Shown piece by piece: positions 28,911 through 37,363 of a stretch of DNA of 48,637 nucleotides. The notes under the pieces were generated by a model. It saw only the letters and a program-made list of their open reading frames with translations, searched no databases and was not told where the DNA came from. The position numbers and the translations under genes were made by a program. The stretch is taken from assembly GCA_945917765.1 (NCBI GenBank), contig CAMEHU010000010.1:1-48637 (forward strand), in the 5' to 3' direction. Each line of letters starts with the position of its first letter. Positions within the stretch are counted from its first letter, which is position 1. Source of the DNA: an uncultured Lachnospiraceae bacterium. Its GTDB lineage: Bacteria > Bacillota > Clostridia > TANB77 > CAG-508.

Positions 28911-29806
28911 CCTTGCCACAAATCTTTCTCTTTCAATACTTTATCCAACCCATTCAAAACCCACTTCTTATGCACATTCCACTCAGGAGCAATAAGCAAA
29001 TCTTTTGGTGCATCACCAGAAATTCTATGAACAACAATATCAGGTCGTAAATGTGTTATAGCATAAACAAGGTATTCCAAATACTCATCAAACCCCATAG
29101 GAGAGTACAATCCTTTATAATACAAATTAGCTAAAACAGTGTTTTTTACAACATAAACATTATGTATTTTTATACCATCAATAGAGTGTCTATTTACAAA
29201 ATCAATCGTATTTGCCAAATCATCCATAGTTTCATCAGGCAATCCAATCATTATATGAGTCACAACATCAATACCATATTGTTTTAACATTCGAACAGCA
29301 GCAGTAAATACAGCATTTTCATATCCACGATTAATAAATTTGGCAGTTTTTTCATTAGATGTTTGCAAACCTAGCTCGACACAAACATAATATTTATCGG
29401 TATAACTAGCAAGTAATTTGCAGACATCTTCATTAATACAATCAGGTCTTGTAGCAATTTCTAAGCCAACAATTCTATCATCAATTAAAGCAGCATCATA
29501 TTTTTTCTTTAAATTTGAAATAGTATCATAAGTATTTGTAAAGTTTTGAAAATAAATGATGAATTTATTAGCTCTTTCACTTTTATAACTTGAAAAATAC
29601 TTTTTTATCTGTCCACTTATATCATTTTGTTTACAAATATGATCACCTGAACCTCTTTCACTGCAGAAAATACAGCCACCATTACTAACAGTTCCATCTC
29701 TATTAGGACAAGTAAAACCACCATCAATACATATTTTTAAAGTGCGTTCGCCAAATTTATTTTTTAAATATTCATTTAATTTATTATATCTATTTACATT
29801 TTCCAT
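28853..29806 (-). CDS. Radical SAM protein, YhcC/TIGR01212-like, 317 aa
   Basis: The N-terminus CIDGGFTCPNRDGTVSNGGC with the following CIFC gives the widely spaced three-Cys 4Fe-4S cluster typical of this subfamily. GLEIATRPDCI and VELGLQTSNEKTA are conserved TIM-barrel segments, and IGLPDETMDDL follows. The family is uncharacterised or tentatively linked to RNA modification. The expected C-terminus is near KDLWQGYNWG. The final residues RVPTVQNAQSGTHQ are encoded by palindromic repeat copy C, so the repeat appears to have replaced or displaced the original stop. Confidence 0.88.
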   Translation of the reverse strand: MENVNRYNKLNEYLKNKFGERTLKICIDGGFTCPNRDGTVSNGGCIFCSERGSGDHICKQNDISGQIKKYFSSYKSERANKFIIYFQNFTNTYDTISNLKKKYDAALIDDRIVGLEIATRPDCINEDVCKLLASYTDKYYVCVELGLQTSNEKTAKFINRGYENAVFTAAVRMLKQYGIDVVTHIMIGLPDETMDDLANTIDFVNRHSIDGIKIHNVYVVKNTVLANLYYKGLYSPMGFDEYLEYLVYAITHLRPDIVVHRISGDAPKDLLIAPEWNVHKKWVLNGLDKVLKEKDLWQGYNWGRVPTVQNAQSGTHQ

Positions 29807-29960
29807 AATGTTTGTATTATAACATCATTGTGTGTTTTAAGCAATCTGTATAAAAAAGGATAAAACTGAAATAAATTTCATATTAATATTTACACAAATA
29901 GTTTAATATGATATAAATAAATTGTATAAACAAGAGTTGAAAATAGTAAAGGAGGAAGAT

Positions 29961-30738
29961 ATGGAATTAACACTAGGATTATTAATACCTTTTGCAGGTA
30001 CAACTTTAGGAGCTGCAATGGTATTTTTTATGAAAAATAAAATGAATAAAATGTTAGAAAAACTATTATTAGGATTTGCATCAGGTGTTATGATAGCAGC
30101 ATCAATTTGGTCATTAATTTTGCCAGCAATAGAAATGTCAGAAGAACAAGGAAAAGTGGCATGGCTTCCAGCAACAATAGGATTTTTATTCGGAATTGTT
30201 TTCTTGCTTGTATTAGATAGTTTAATACCACACTTGCATTTGCATGATGATAAGCCAGAGGGGGTTAAAGCTAAATTAAAGAAAACAACAATGCTTGTAT
30301 TAGCAGTAACACTTCATAATATACCAGAACGGAATGGCAGTAGGGGTAACATTTGCTGGAGCGTTAATTGGTAATGCCGGAATAACAATGGCAGGTGCAA
30401 CAGCATTAGCTATTGGTATTGCAATACAAAACTTTCCGGAAGGTGCAATTATTTCAATGCCTTTAAAAACAGAAGGTGTATCAAAAACAAAAGCATTTAT
30501 ATTAGGAACCTTATCTGGAATAGTAGAACCTATAGGTGCAATTATAACTATACTTTTAACAAAAGCAGTAGTACCAGTTTTACCATATGTTTTAGCATTT
30601 GCTGCTGGTGCAATGATTTATGTTGTTGTAGAAGAATTAATACCAGAATCTCAAGATGGACAACATTCTAATATTGGGACAGTAGGAGTTGCAATAGGTT
30701 TTGTTATAATGATGATATTAGATGTTGCACTAGGTTAA
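29961..30738 (+). CDS. ZIP family (GufA-like) metal transporter, interrupted by a +1 frameshift at a CGG codon
   Basis: A membrane transporter for Zn2+ or other divalent metals. Starting at ATG 29961 (AAAGGAGG at 5-base spacing), it runs LGLLIPFAGTTLGAAMVFFM to TLHNIPE and then meets CGG at 30330, where the frame turns into NGSRGNICWS and stops. Skipping the C restores HNIPEGMAVGVTFAGAL, the highly conserved transmembrane-helix metal-binding motif of ZIP proteins, and the rest (IQNFPEG in the next helix, eight predicted membrane segments overall) is intact to 30738, about 258 residues. The break therefore falls exactly inside the transport motif. Neither half alone should transport metal. It may be an artefact, a mutation or recoding. 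Confidence 0.85.
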
Positions 30739-30808
30739 AATAGCATTAAATATTGAAGCACTAACAACGTATTTCCAGATAGCTAGGCAAAAGTATTGCC
30801 ACAAGAAA

Positions 30809-30837
30809 TTGCACTTTACATAAAGATATGCTATAAT
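30809..30837 (+). promoter_or_regulatory. Promoter of the M41-like peptidase gene
   Basis: TTGCAC (30809-30814) and TATAAT (30832-30837) with 17-base spacing. The region 30739-30927 otherwise shows no gene. Confidence 0.65.
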
Positions 30838-30927
30838 AATTATATATGGTCAAGTACCATTTTAATATAATTAGTGTATGTCAGGTTCACTAATATCAAC
30901 CTAAAATTATTATAGGAGGTCAAAAAA

Positions 30928-31692
30928 ATGAAAAAAAAGTTTCGGAAGTTTACAGCAGTTGTAATAGGCTTAACAGCATGTGCGTATATTGTTGTAGGAC
31001 TAAATTGCAAAGTTGAGGAGCAATTTATTAGTCTTATGACAGAATTTTCTACACTTCTACTTTCTTGCTTAATAGGAATGCATTTTAAAGAAATTCAAGC
31101 TCTATTATTTAATAAGAAAAAAAGAAAAGAAAGAGAAGCCAAAAGAATTGAAGCTAGCAAGAAGTACAAACATTTAATTGCTGTGCATGAGTCAGGACAC
31201 GCAATAATTGCTACGGCATTATTACCATGTATTAAAGTGGCTAAGATTTCAATTATACCAAACAGCGAATCTCTTGGAAGAGTTGAATATGTCGATGTAA
31301 TGAAACTGATATGGTTTAAAGAAGAATGTATGGCTTTGATTGCTAGATCATACGGCGGAAGAGTTGCAGAAGAACTCATTTTGCAAGTTACATCAACTGC
31401 TAGTAGAAAAGACATGCAAGATGCTACAGAATATGCAAAAGATTTTGTCAACAGGTTTGCGATGAAAGGAAAATTAGCAACTGAAATTGATGACCAAGAT
31501 TTTAATGCTGTTCTGGAAAAAGCAAATTTAGAGGCTATTGAGGTAGTTTGCAAAAAGGCATATAGTCTCGCTGAAAACACGATAAGACAGAATAAAGAAG
31601 CTCTTTTGAAATTAGTAGAAATCTTGGAAGAGAAAGAAACTATGGATCAAGAGGAAATCGAAAAATTCATGACAGACAATAATGTAACCTGA
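30928..31692 (+). CDS. Stand-alone M41 (FtsH-type) metallopeptidase without AAA ATPase domain, 254 aa
   Basis: Two hydrophobic segments near the N-terminus (about 12-27 and 33-50) anchor the protein in the membrane. A basic stretch (KKKRKEREAKR) leads into the peptidase domain: AVHESGHAIIA, where His87-Glu88-x-x-His91 is the zinc motif, GGRVAEELIL, and RKDMQDATEYAK containing the likely third ligand Asp. These match the FtsH proteolytic domain. The ~250-residue AAA module normally between membrane and peptidase parts is absent, so it cannot unfold substrates by itself. It may act on unfolded or small membrane substrates, or pair with another ATPase. AGGAGG precedes the start. Codon 6 is a CGG read as Arg. 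Confidence 0.8.
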   Translation: MKKKFRKFTAVVIGLTACAYIVVGLNCKVEEQFISLMTEFSTLLLSCLIGMHFKEIQALLFNKKKRKEREAKRIEASKKYKHLIAVHESGHAIIATALLPCIKVAKISIIPNSESLGRVEYVDVMKLIWFKEECMALIARSYGGRVAEELILQVTSTASRKDMQDATEYAKDFVNRFAMKGKLATEIDDQDFNAVLEKANLEAIEVVCKKAYSLAENTIRQNKEALLKLVEILEEKETMDQEEIEKFMTDNNVT

Positions 31693-31693
31693 C

Positions 31694-31727
31694 AAAAAAC
31701 GGCTTGAGAGTTCTCAAGTCGTTTTTT
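31694..31727 (+). terminator. Intrinsic terminator after the M41-like gene
   Basis: AAAAAACGGCTTGAGAG pairs with TTCTCAAGTCGTTTTTT (one G-T pair), ending in a T-run. Confidence 0.85.
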
Positions 31728-31741
31728 ATGCAATTAGACTA

Positions 31742-31770
31742 TTGTTTTAGCTTAGAAATTGTTATATAAT
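31742..31770 (+). promoter_or_regulatory. Probable promoter for mutL-tcdA
   Basis: TTGTTT (31742-31747) and TATAAT (31765-31770) with 17-base spacing, 36 bases before mutL. Confidence 0.55.
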
Positions 31771-31806
31771 AATGCCAATAAATAAAAAGAAAAAGGACAA
31801 ATATAC

Positions 31807-33693
31807 ATGGGAAATATAGTATTATTAGATGATTTAACTATTAATAAAATAGCAGCAGGAGAGGTAATAGAAAGACCTGCAAATGTTGTAAAAGAATTGG
31901 TTGAAAATTCAATAGATGCAGGTGCGAAAAATATTGTTGTAGAAATAAAAAATGGTGGAAAAACATTTATAAGAATAACAGATGATGGTAAAGGAATTGA
32001 ATTAGAAGATATGCCAATTGCACTTGAAAGACATGCTACAAGCAAAATTAGACAAATAGAAGACTTAGAAAATACATACACAATGGGTTTCAGAGGAGAA
32101 GCTTTAGCAAGTATTGTTTCAATTTCAAGATTAACAATAATTTCTAAAACAAAAGAAATGCAAACAGGAATTAAACTTATAGCAGAAGCTGGAGATATTA
32201 TAGATTCTGAAGAAGTTGGCGCAAAAGTTGGGACTACAATGACAGTAGAAAACTTATTTTTTAATGTTCCAGTAAGATATAAATTTTTAAAAAATGATGC
32301 AACTGAATTTAGATATATCAAGGAATTAGTGCAAAAAATCGCATTATCAAATTTAACAGTTTCAATAAAATTAATTAATGATGGTAAAAATGTATTTCAA
32401 TCAAACGGAAACGGAAAAATAGAAGATATTGTTTATACTTTATATGGAAAAGAAGTTAAAGACAATTTAATTAAAGTTGACCATAAAGAAGGAGAAGTAA
32501 GAATAACAGGCGTAGTTGGAAACACTTTAATGGCAAAGGATTCAAGAAAAAATCAAATACTATTTCTTAATAAAAGAAATATAAAAAACCAAATGCTTAC
32601 AAATAGTGCAGACCAAGCGTTTAAAGGTGGAACTGGAATTGGAAAATATGGCTTTTTTATTCTAAATATTGAAATGCCTGCAAGTTATTATGATGTAAAT
32701 GTCCATCCAACTAAGATGGAAGTAAGGTTTAAAGATGAACAAGCATTATATAAAATAATGTATCATGCAATTAAGGGAACACTTTTAAATAAAGAGTTTT
32801 TAGGAAATAATGAAGTAGAAAATAATAAAGAATCTTATATTGAAAATGAATTTGAATTTTTAACTAATCATTATAATAATGATTACAAGCATAATGAAGA
32901 AAAGAATAATATTGAAAATGATGAAAAAATAGCAAGTAATCAGAATAATCAAAATGAAATAATTGCAAACAAGCTAAATAGAATAGATGTAAGTAATAAA
33001 TACATAAATACATCTAAGCTTGGAAATCCGGTCATAGACACAAACAATTCAAAATATATAAATATTGGTAACAATGGCAATTTAGATTTAATAAACAGAG
33101 ATAAAATTAGAACTGTAAATTACAAATATTGTGGAATAGTGTTTAGAACATTTATTATAATAGAAATAGAAGACGAGCTATATCTGGTTGACCAACACGC
33201 TGCACATGAAAGAGTTTTATATGAACAAATAAAAGAAAACTATAAAAATAATATTCAGAACAATAGTCAATTAATGCTATTTCCAGAGGTTGTAACTTTA
33301 ACACATAAGGAAATGGAATTTATTCAAAATAATATGGAATTATTTCAAAATTATGGATTTGATATAGAAGGATTTGGTGAAAATAGTATAAAAATTAATG
33401 GAATTCCTGATATTGAATACAAAATAAAAATAGACACTAAAAACATTTTTATGGATATATTAGATGAAATGCTAACAAAAGAAAGAACAACAATAAAAGA
33501 TATAGAAGAAAGGTTTATTGCTACAGTTGCTTGTAAAGCAGCAGTTAAGGCTAATATGGATTTAGCTGAAGATGAAGTGCACAAATTATTAGATAGATTA
33601 TTAAAATTAAAGAATCCATATACATGTCCACATGGAAGACCAACAACTATTAAGCTCGGAAAAATGGAAAATGGCAAATTGAAAAATTTGTAA
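31807..33693 (+). CDS. mutL: DNA mismatch repair protein MutL, 628 aa
   Basis: A GHKL ATPase that couples mismatch recognition to excision. INKIAAGEVIERPANVVKELVENSIDAGA is shared by all MutL (ATP-binding Glu and Asn). DDGKGIE, RHATSKI and GFRGEALASI follow. The linker (about 335-440) is Asn/Lys/Glu-rich and disordered-looking. The C-terminal domain contains LVDQHAAHERVLYEQ and the DQHAxHERxxYE metal-endonuclease motif of non-E. coli MutL proteins, so the protein is probably a nicking endonuclease. CPHGRPTTIKL near the end supports this (C-P-H-G-R-P motif). mutS is not in the window. The start is ATG 31807 with a weak Shine-Dalgarno. Confidence 0.95.
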   Translation: MGNIVLLDDLTINKIAAGEVIERPANVVKELVENSIDAGAKNIVVEIKNGGKTFIRITDDGKGIELEDMPIALERHATSKIRQIEDLENTYTMGFRGEALASIVSISRLTIISKTKEMQTGIKLIAEAGDIIDSEEVGAKVGTTMTVENLFFNVPVRYKFLKNDATEFRYIKELVQKIALSNLTVSIKLINDGKNVFQSNGNGKIEDIVYTLYGKEVKDNLIKVDHKEGEVRITGVVGNTLMAKDSRKNQILFLNKRNIKNQMLTNSADQAFKGGTGIGKYGFFILNIEMPASYYDVNVHPTKMEVRFKDEQALYKIMYHAIKGTLLNKEFLGNNEVENNKESYIENEFEFLTNHYNNDYKHNEEKNNIENDEKIASNQNNQNEIIANKLNRIDVSNKYINTSKLGNPVIDTNNSKYINIGNNGNLDLINRDKIRTVNYKYCGIVFRTFIIIEIEDELYLVDQHAAHERVLYEQIKENYKNNIQNNSQLMLFPEVVTLTHKEMEFIQNNMELFQNYGFDIEGFGENSIKINGIPDIEYKIKIDTKNIFMDILDEMLTKERTTIKDIEERFIATVACKAAVKANMDLAEDEVHKLLDRLLKLKNPYTCPHGRPTTIKLGKMENGKLKNL

Positions 33694-33736
33694 AATAAGA
33701 AATATTAATTAAATATTATAACAAGGAGTAGAAAAA

Positions 33737-34483
33737 ATGAATCAATTTTCAAGAACAGAATTAATAATAGGAAAAGATGGAATAGAAAAATTAAACAAAG
33801 CAAAAGTTGCAGTTTTTGGCATAGGAGGAGTAGGTTCTTATGTAGTTGAAGGATTAGTAAGAGCTGGGGTACAAAACTTTATTTTAGTTGATGATGATAA
33901 AGTTTGTTTAACTAATTTAAATAGACAAATAATTGCAACAAGAAGTAACATAGGAAAGCAAAAAGTAGAAGTTGCAAAAGAAAGAATTTTAGATATAAAT
34001 CCAAAAGCAAATGTCGAAATATATCAAGAGTTTTTTATGCCAGGTAGCCCTGAAATATTAGATGAGTCAGTTGATTATATTGTTGATAGTGTAGATACAG
34101 TAACAGCAAAAATTGAACTTGTAATGAGGGCAAATAGATTAAATATTCCAATAATTTCAAGTATGGGAACAGGTAATAAACTTGATCCAACAAGATTTGA
34201 AGTAACTGATATTTTTAAAACTAGTGTATGTCCACTTGCTAAAGTTATGAGAAAGGAATTAAAACAAAGAGGAATTAAGAAATTGAAGGTTGTCTATTCT
34301 AAGGAAGACCCTATTAAACCAGAAGAAACTGAGGAGATTAGTTGTAAAAATAACTGTGTATGTCCTCCTGGAACACAAAGAAAATGTACTGCTAAAAATC
34401 AAGTCCCTGGAAGTATTTCATTTGTACCTTCTGTTGCTGGATTGATTATTGCAGGTGAGGTTGTTAAAGATTTAATTAAATAA
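33737..34483 (+). CDS. tcdA: tRNA threonylcarbamoyladenosine dehydratase (TcdA/CsdL family), 248 aa
   Basis: E1/ThiF-like adenylating enzyme that cyclises the t6A37 modification to ct6A. It begins with NQFSRTELIIGKDGIEKL, then the nucleotide-binding VFGIGGVGSYVVEGLVRAG, DDDKVCLTNLNRQI (conserved E1 motif, Arg-Gln), SSMGTGNKLDPTRF and a C-terminal SFVPSVAGLI. The Cys-rich segment CKNNCVCPPGTQRKC is a likely catalytic or metal region; YgdL/TcdA-type proteins carry related cysteines. AAGGAG precedes the start. It lies 43 bases after mutL, so co-transcription is likely. Confidence 0.88.
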   Translation: MNQFSRTELIIGKDGIEKLNKAKVAVFGIGGVGSYVVEGLVRAGVQNFILVDDDKVCLTNLNRQIIATRSNIGKQKVEVAKERILDINPKANVEIYQEFFMPGSPEILDESVDYIVDSVDTVTAKIELVMRANRLNIPIISSMGTGNKLDPTRFEVTDIFKTSVCPLAKVMRKELKQRGIKKLKVVYSKEDPIKPEETEEISCKNNCVCPPGTQRKCTAKNQVPGSISFVPSVAGLIIAGEVVKDLIK

Positions 34484-34522
34484 AGCTACATAATTCAAGC
34501 GTTTAGGCTACTCAAAAGACAA
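34483..34522. repeat. Partial copy of a dispersed intergenic repeat
   Basis: AAGCTACATAATTC and GGCTACTCAAAAGACA match the right arm and flank of the inverted-repeat element at 47572-47612 (CAAGCTACATAATTC..., AGCTACTCAAAAGACA), with a short different centre. It starts at the last base of the tcdA stop. Confidence 0.65.
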
Positions 34523-34566
34523 AATTATTAAACTGTAACTAAATAAAGAAAAATAATTTAAAATAC

Positions 34567-34595
34567 TTGAAATTAATACCAAAAAGTGTTATAAT
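34567..34595 (+). promoter_or_regulatory. Promoter of the adenosine-deaminase-like gene
   Basis: TTGAAA (34567-34572) and TATAAT (34590-34595) with 17-base spacing. Confidence 0.7.
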
Positions 34596-34655
34596 AGAAT
34601 TTACATAATTAAAAGAGAAAAAAGAAGGAATTATAGTAAAAAAGGAGTTAATATT

Positions 34656-37139
34656 ATGATATTTTTTGATAAATTTTATTTAGACAAAGAACATGACATA
34701 ATAGTTAATTTATATAAAGAAAACAATGATGAACTTACATATATAATAGAAACACCAAATCATAAAACAGGTAATTTAATAACAAATTTGGCCAAAATAT
34801 GTGATTTACCAATTTCAAAAAATGATAAAGATATGAAAATAATACAAGGAAGTATTCCTGCAAGTATAAATGGAGATAATAAAGAAGTTTATATTTTAAG
34901 ATTAGGAGGAATAAAGGTTGCTAACATATATGCTGATGGAACAATTGAAATAAAAGCGAAAATTCCTGCAATCAATAAAACTTTAATGTCTCAAACAAAA
35001 GAATACAAATTGCCAGTAGAAAAAACATTAATAAAATCATATATATTGAAAAAAGAAAAATTTAGAACTGATTTGCATACACACATTCATGCTAATTTAA
35101 ATTCTGATGATTTAATAGCATTAGGAATAAAACATCAAATTCAATATCCATTTTATTATGTAAAAAAATTAGGCTTAAAACTATCAGATAAACAAGCAAA
35201 TGAGATGTTTCAAAAGAGATTAATTGTAGAACAAAAATATGCATATGAAGATTTACCAGGCAAAAAATTAATTAGAAAAATTGATGATAATACATTTATA
35301 AATTTTGCCGATTTAATAATTAATAATCCAGAAAATATGGAAGAAAACATCGCTAAAATTAGAAATAGCTTAGTTTTAATGAAGGATGGTCAGGCAGTTT
35401 TTACAAATTTAGAGAAGTTATATTTATATAGATATGTTTTTTCAAAAGGAAAAACAAGTGATGAAAAAATAGATATAACAGAAGAAAAAATTGCTAGTAT
35501 TACAAATAGAGAAATAAGAAATATATTATTTCAAATGCTAAAAGATGAAACAAGTGAGGAATATAAAAACAACACATTATTACAAGACAAACTTTTATGG
35601 GTTGCAAGAGAATATGCAAAACAAGGTATTTATTATTCTGAAATATCTGTAACATGGATAGTAAGAAAAGGTGAAGAAGGAGCAAAAATCCTTCAAGAAT
35701 TACATGAAATTCTTCCTAAAATAGAAAAGGAAACAGGTGTTAAATTACGTTTTTTAGGATCATTTAGTAGAACTCTAATGACAGAACAACAATTAAAAGA
35801 AGGAATAGATGTTTTAAAAGTTGCAGCAAAAAGTCCCTATGTAGTGGGCAGTGATATTATTGGTGAAGAAATAAATGATATTTGTAATTTCAAACAATTA
35901 ATTAAAGAATTAGTAGAATTTGCAGTAGAACAAGATGATGGTTTTACAATTAGAATTCATGCTGGAGAAAATGATAGCTTAAGATCAAATGTTCAAAAAT
36001 CTATAGAATGTATTTTAGAAGCGGTTCCAAAGGGAAAGAAAATGCCAAAATGTAGATTAGGGCATGGTTTATATGGAATAGATGTCGACACAGAACAAGG
36101 ACAAAAAATAATTAAAATAATGAAAGAAAATGGAGTTATATTAGAATTCCAATTAACTTCAAATGTACGTTTAAATAATCTTACTGATTTAGCTTTACAT
36201 CCATTAAAAAGATATCTTGAAAATGGTGTTAATTGTGTTCAAGGGTCTGATGGTTGTGGATTTTATGGAACAGATTGTATGGAAGAGCAAATGGCATTAA
36301 CCAATTTATTAGATTTATCTGAAGAAGATTTATTAAAAATGAAAAATGTTGAAGACGTCATAATTTCAGATAGTGATAAGTATTTTAAAGAAAAATCCGA
36401 TAGATTTGAAAAATGGTTAAATGGAAGAAATATTAAAACTGCAATTTTGGAAGAAGAATTAAAAGTTATAGAAGAAAATAAGCAAAGAAAATTCACAGTA
36501 GGAAATAGTGAAAACCTTGAATCAAAAGAAGTGTTACAAGAAAAAGTAATTAAACTTCCATTAGATAAATTTCCTATAATAGTTGCAGGCGGAAGTTTTA
36601 ACACACAAGGAAGAAAAACAAAAATTGATGATAGAGCTATAGATTTATTAAAGCTATTAATGCAAAAAATAGATACTAATAAAGCATATTTTATAATAGG
36701 GCATAGAATAGAGGGATACGAAAAAGCTGTGCTAGATATTGCAAAAGAGCTTAATAAAGATATTGAAATTGATGCAATTATACCTAGAAAAGTTGACAAG
36801 AATATTGCTAAAAACTTGCTAGACAACGAATTTAATGGAGTATGTATTTCTACCGAACAAGAAGAATTGGGAATTTATAAAAGCTTTAATTATGAGATAT
36901 TTGAAAGAATTCCTTCTATGGTGTTGGCTTTTGATGGAAATTCACCAGTATCAAATTTAGTGCAAGAAGCTAAAAATGGTAAAGCAAAATCAAGAATATA
37001 CATAAATAATGACGTAGAAGCTTTAAAAGAAAAGGCAGATTCATTAGATGGATATGTTACAAAATTTGATTTAAGTAATAAAAATATAATTGAAAAATTA
37101 GCACATGATAATCCTGAATTATTTTCAGATGTTGGATAA
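34656..37139 (+). CDS. Large adenosine-deaminase-fold protein with C-terminal Rossmann/SLOG-like domain, 827 aa
   Basis: Residues 1-130 form an uncharacterised beta-rich N-terminal domain. From 138 an amidohydrolase core of the adenosine/AMP-deaminase type appears: TDLHTHIHANL (zinc His141, His143), an insert of about 150 residues, RIHAGEND (His435, Glu438), LGHGLYGID (His470) and QGSDGCGFYGTD (Asp532, with the usual second Asp of SDD replaced by Gly). Residues about 640-827 begin FPIIVAGGSFNTQGR and include YFIIGHRIEGYEKAV and IIP, reminiscent of SLOG/LOG nucleotide-binding folds. It probably hydrolyses an adenosine-type nucleotide, with the C-terminal domain sensing or processing a nucleotide ligand. 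It is much longer than housekeeping Add (~340 aa). It is monocistronic with its own promoter and terminator. The SLOG call is an inference. Confidence 0.7.
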   Translation: MIFFDKFYLDKEHDIIVNLYKENNDELTYIIETPNHKTGNLITNLAKICDLPISKNDKDMKIIQGSIPASINGDNKEVYILRLGGIKVANIYADGTIEIKAKIPAINKTLMSQTKEYKLPVEKTLIKSYILKKEKFRTDLHTHIHANLNSDDLIALGIKHQIQYPFYYVKKLGLKLSDKQANEMFQKRLIVEQKYAYEDLPGKKLIRKIDDNTFINFADLIINNPENMEENIAKIRNSLVLMKDGQAVFTNLEKLYLYRYVFSKGKTSDEKIDITEEKIASITNREIRNILFQMLKDETSEEYKNNTLLQDKLLWVAREYAKQGIYYSEISVTWIVRKGEEGAKILQELHEILPKIEKETGVKLRFLGSFSRTLMTEQQLKEGIDVLKVAAKSPYVVGSDIIGEEINDICNFKQLIKELVEFAVEQDDGFTIRIHAGENDSLRSNVQKSIECILEAVPKGKKMPKCRLGHGLYGIDVDTEQGQKIIKIMKENGVILEFQLTSNVRLNNLTDLALHPLKRYLENGVNCVQGSDGCGFYGTDCMEEQMALTNLLDLSEEDLLKMKNVEDVIISDSDKYFKEKSDRFEKWLNGRNIKTAILEEELKVIEENKQRKFTVGNSENLESKEVLQEKVIKLPLDKFPIIVAGGSFNTQGRKTKIDDRAIDLLKLLMQKIDTNKAYFIIGHRIEGYEKAVLDIAKELNKDIEIDAIIPRKVDKNIAKNLLDNEFNGVCISTEQEELGIYKSFNYEIFERIPSMVLAFDGNSPVSNLVQEAKNGKAKSRIYINNDVEALKEKADSLDGYVTKFDLSNKNIIEKLAHDNPELFSDVG

Positions 37140-37161
37140 AAAATAAAATAATTGAGATAAA

Positions 37162-37203
37162 AATCCTAACATAATTTGTAATGAATTATGTTAGGATTTT
37201 TTT
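37162..37203 (+). terminator. Intrinsic terminator after the deaminase-like gene
   Basis: AATCCTAACATAATT (37162-37176) pairs perfectly with AATTATGTTAGGATT (37184-37198) followed by seven T residues. Confidence 0.92.
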
Positions 37204-37363
37204 GTATAATAGAAAAGTCTTATTGTAGGATAAAACTAAAATGTATTAAAATTATGATATTATTTATATAATTTGATAATCTGACCAGTTAGTATAGTGA
37301 CATTTTCTAAAATTAATGATTAAATTAACTAGATTGTTTTAAAAGAGAGGAGAAATAATAAAT

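Noticed and set aside
30334-30738. A separate small ZIP protein starting at ATG 30334
   Set aside because: It begins in the middle of the HNIPEGMAVG motif and lacks the first membrane helices. It is the second part of one gene.
34656-37139. A RADAR defence system
   Set aside because: No RdrA ATPase gene lies beside the deaminase-like gene, which has its own promoter and terminator.
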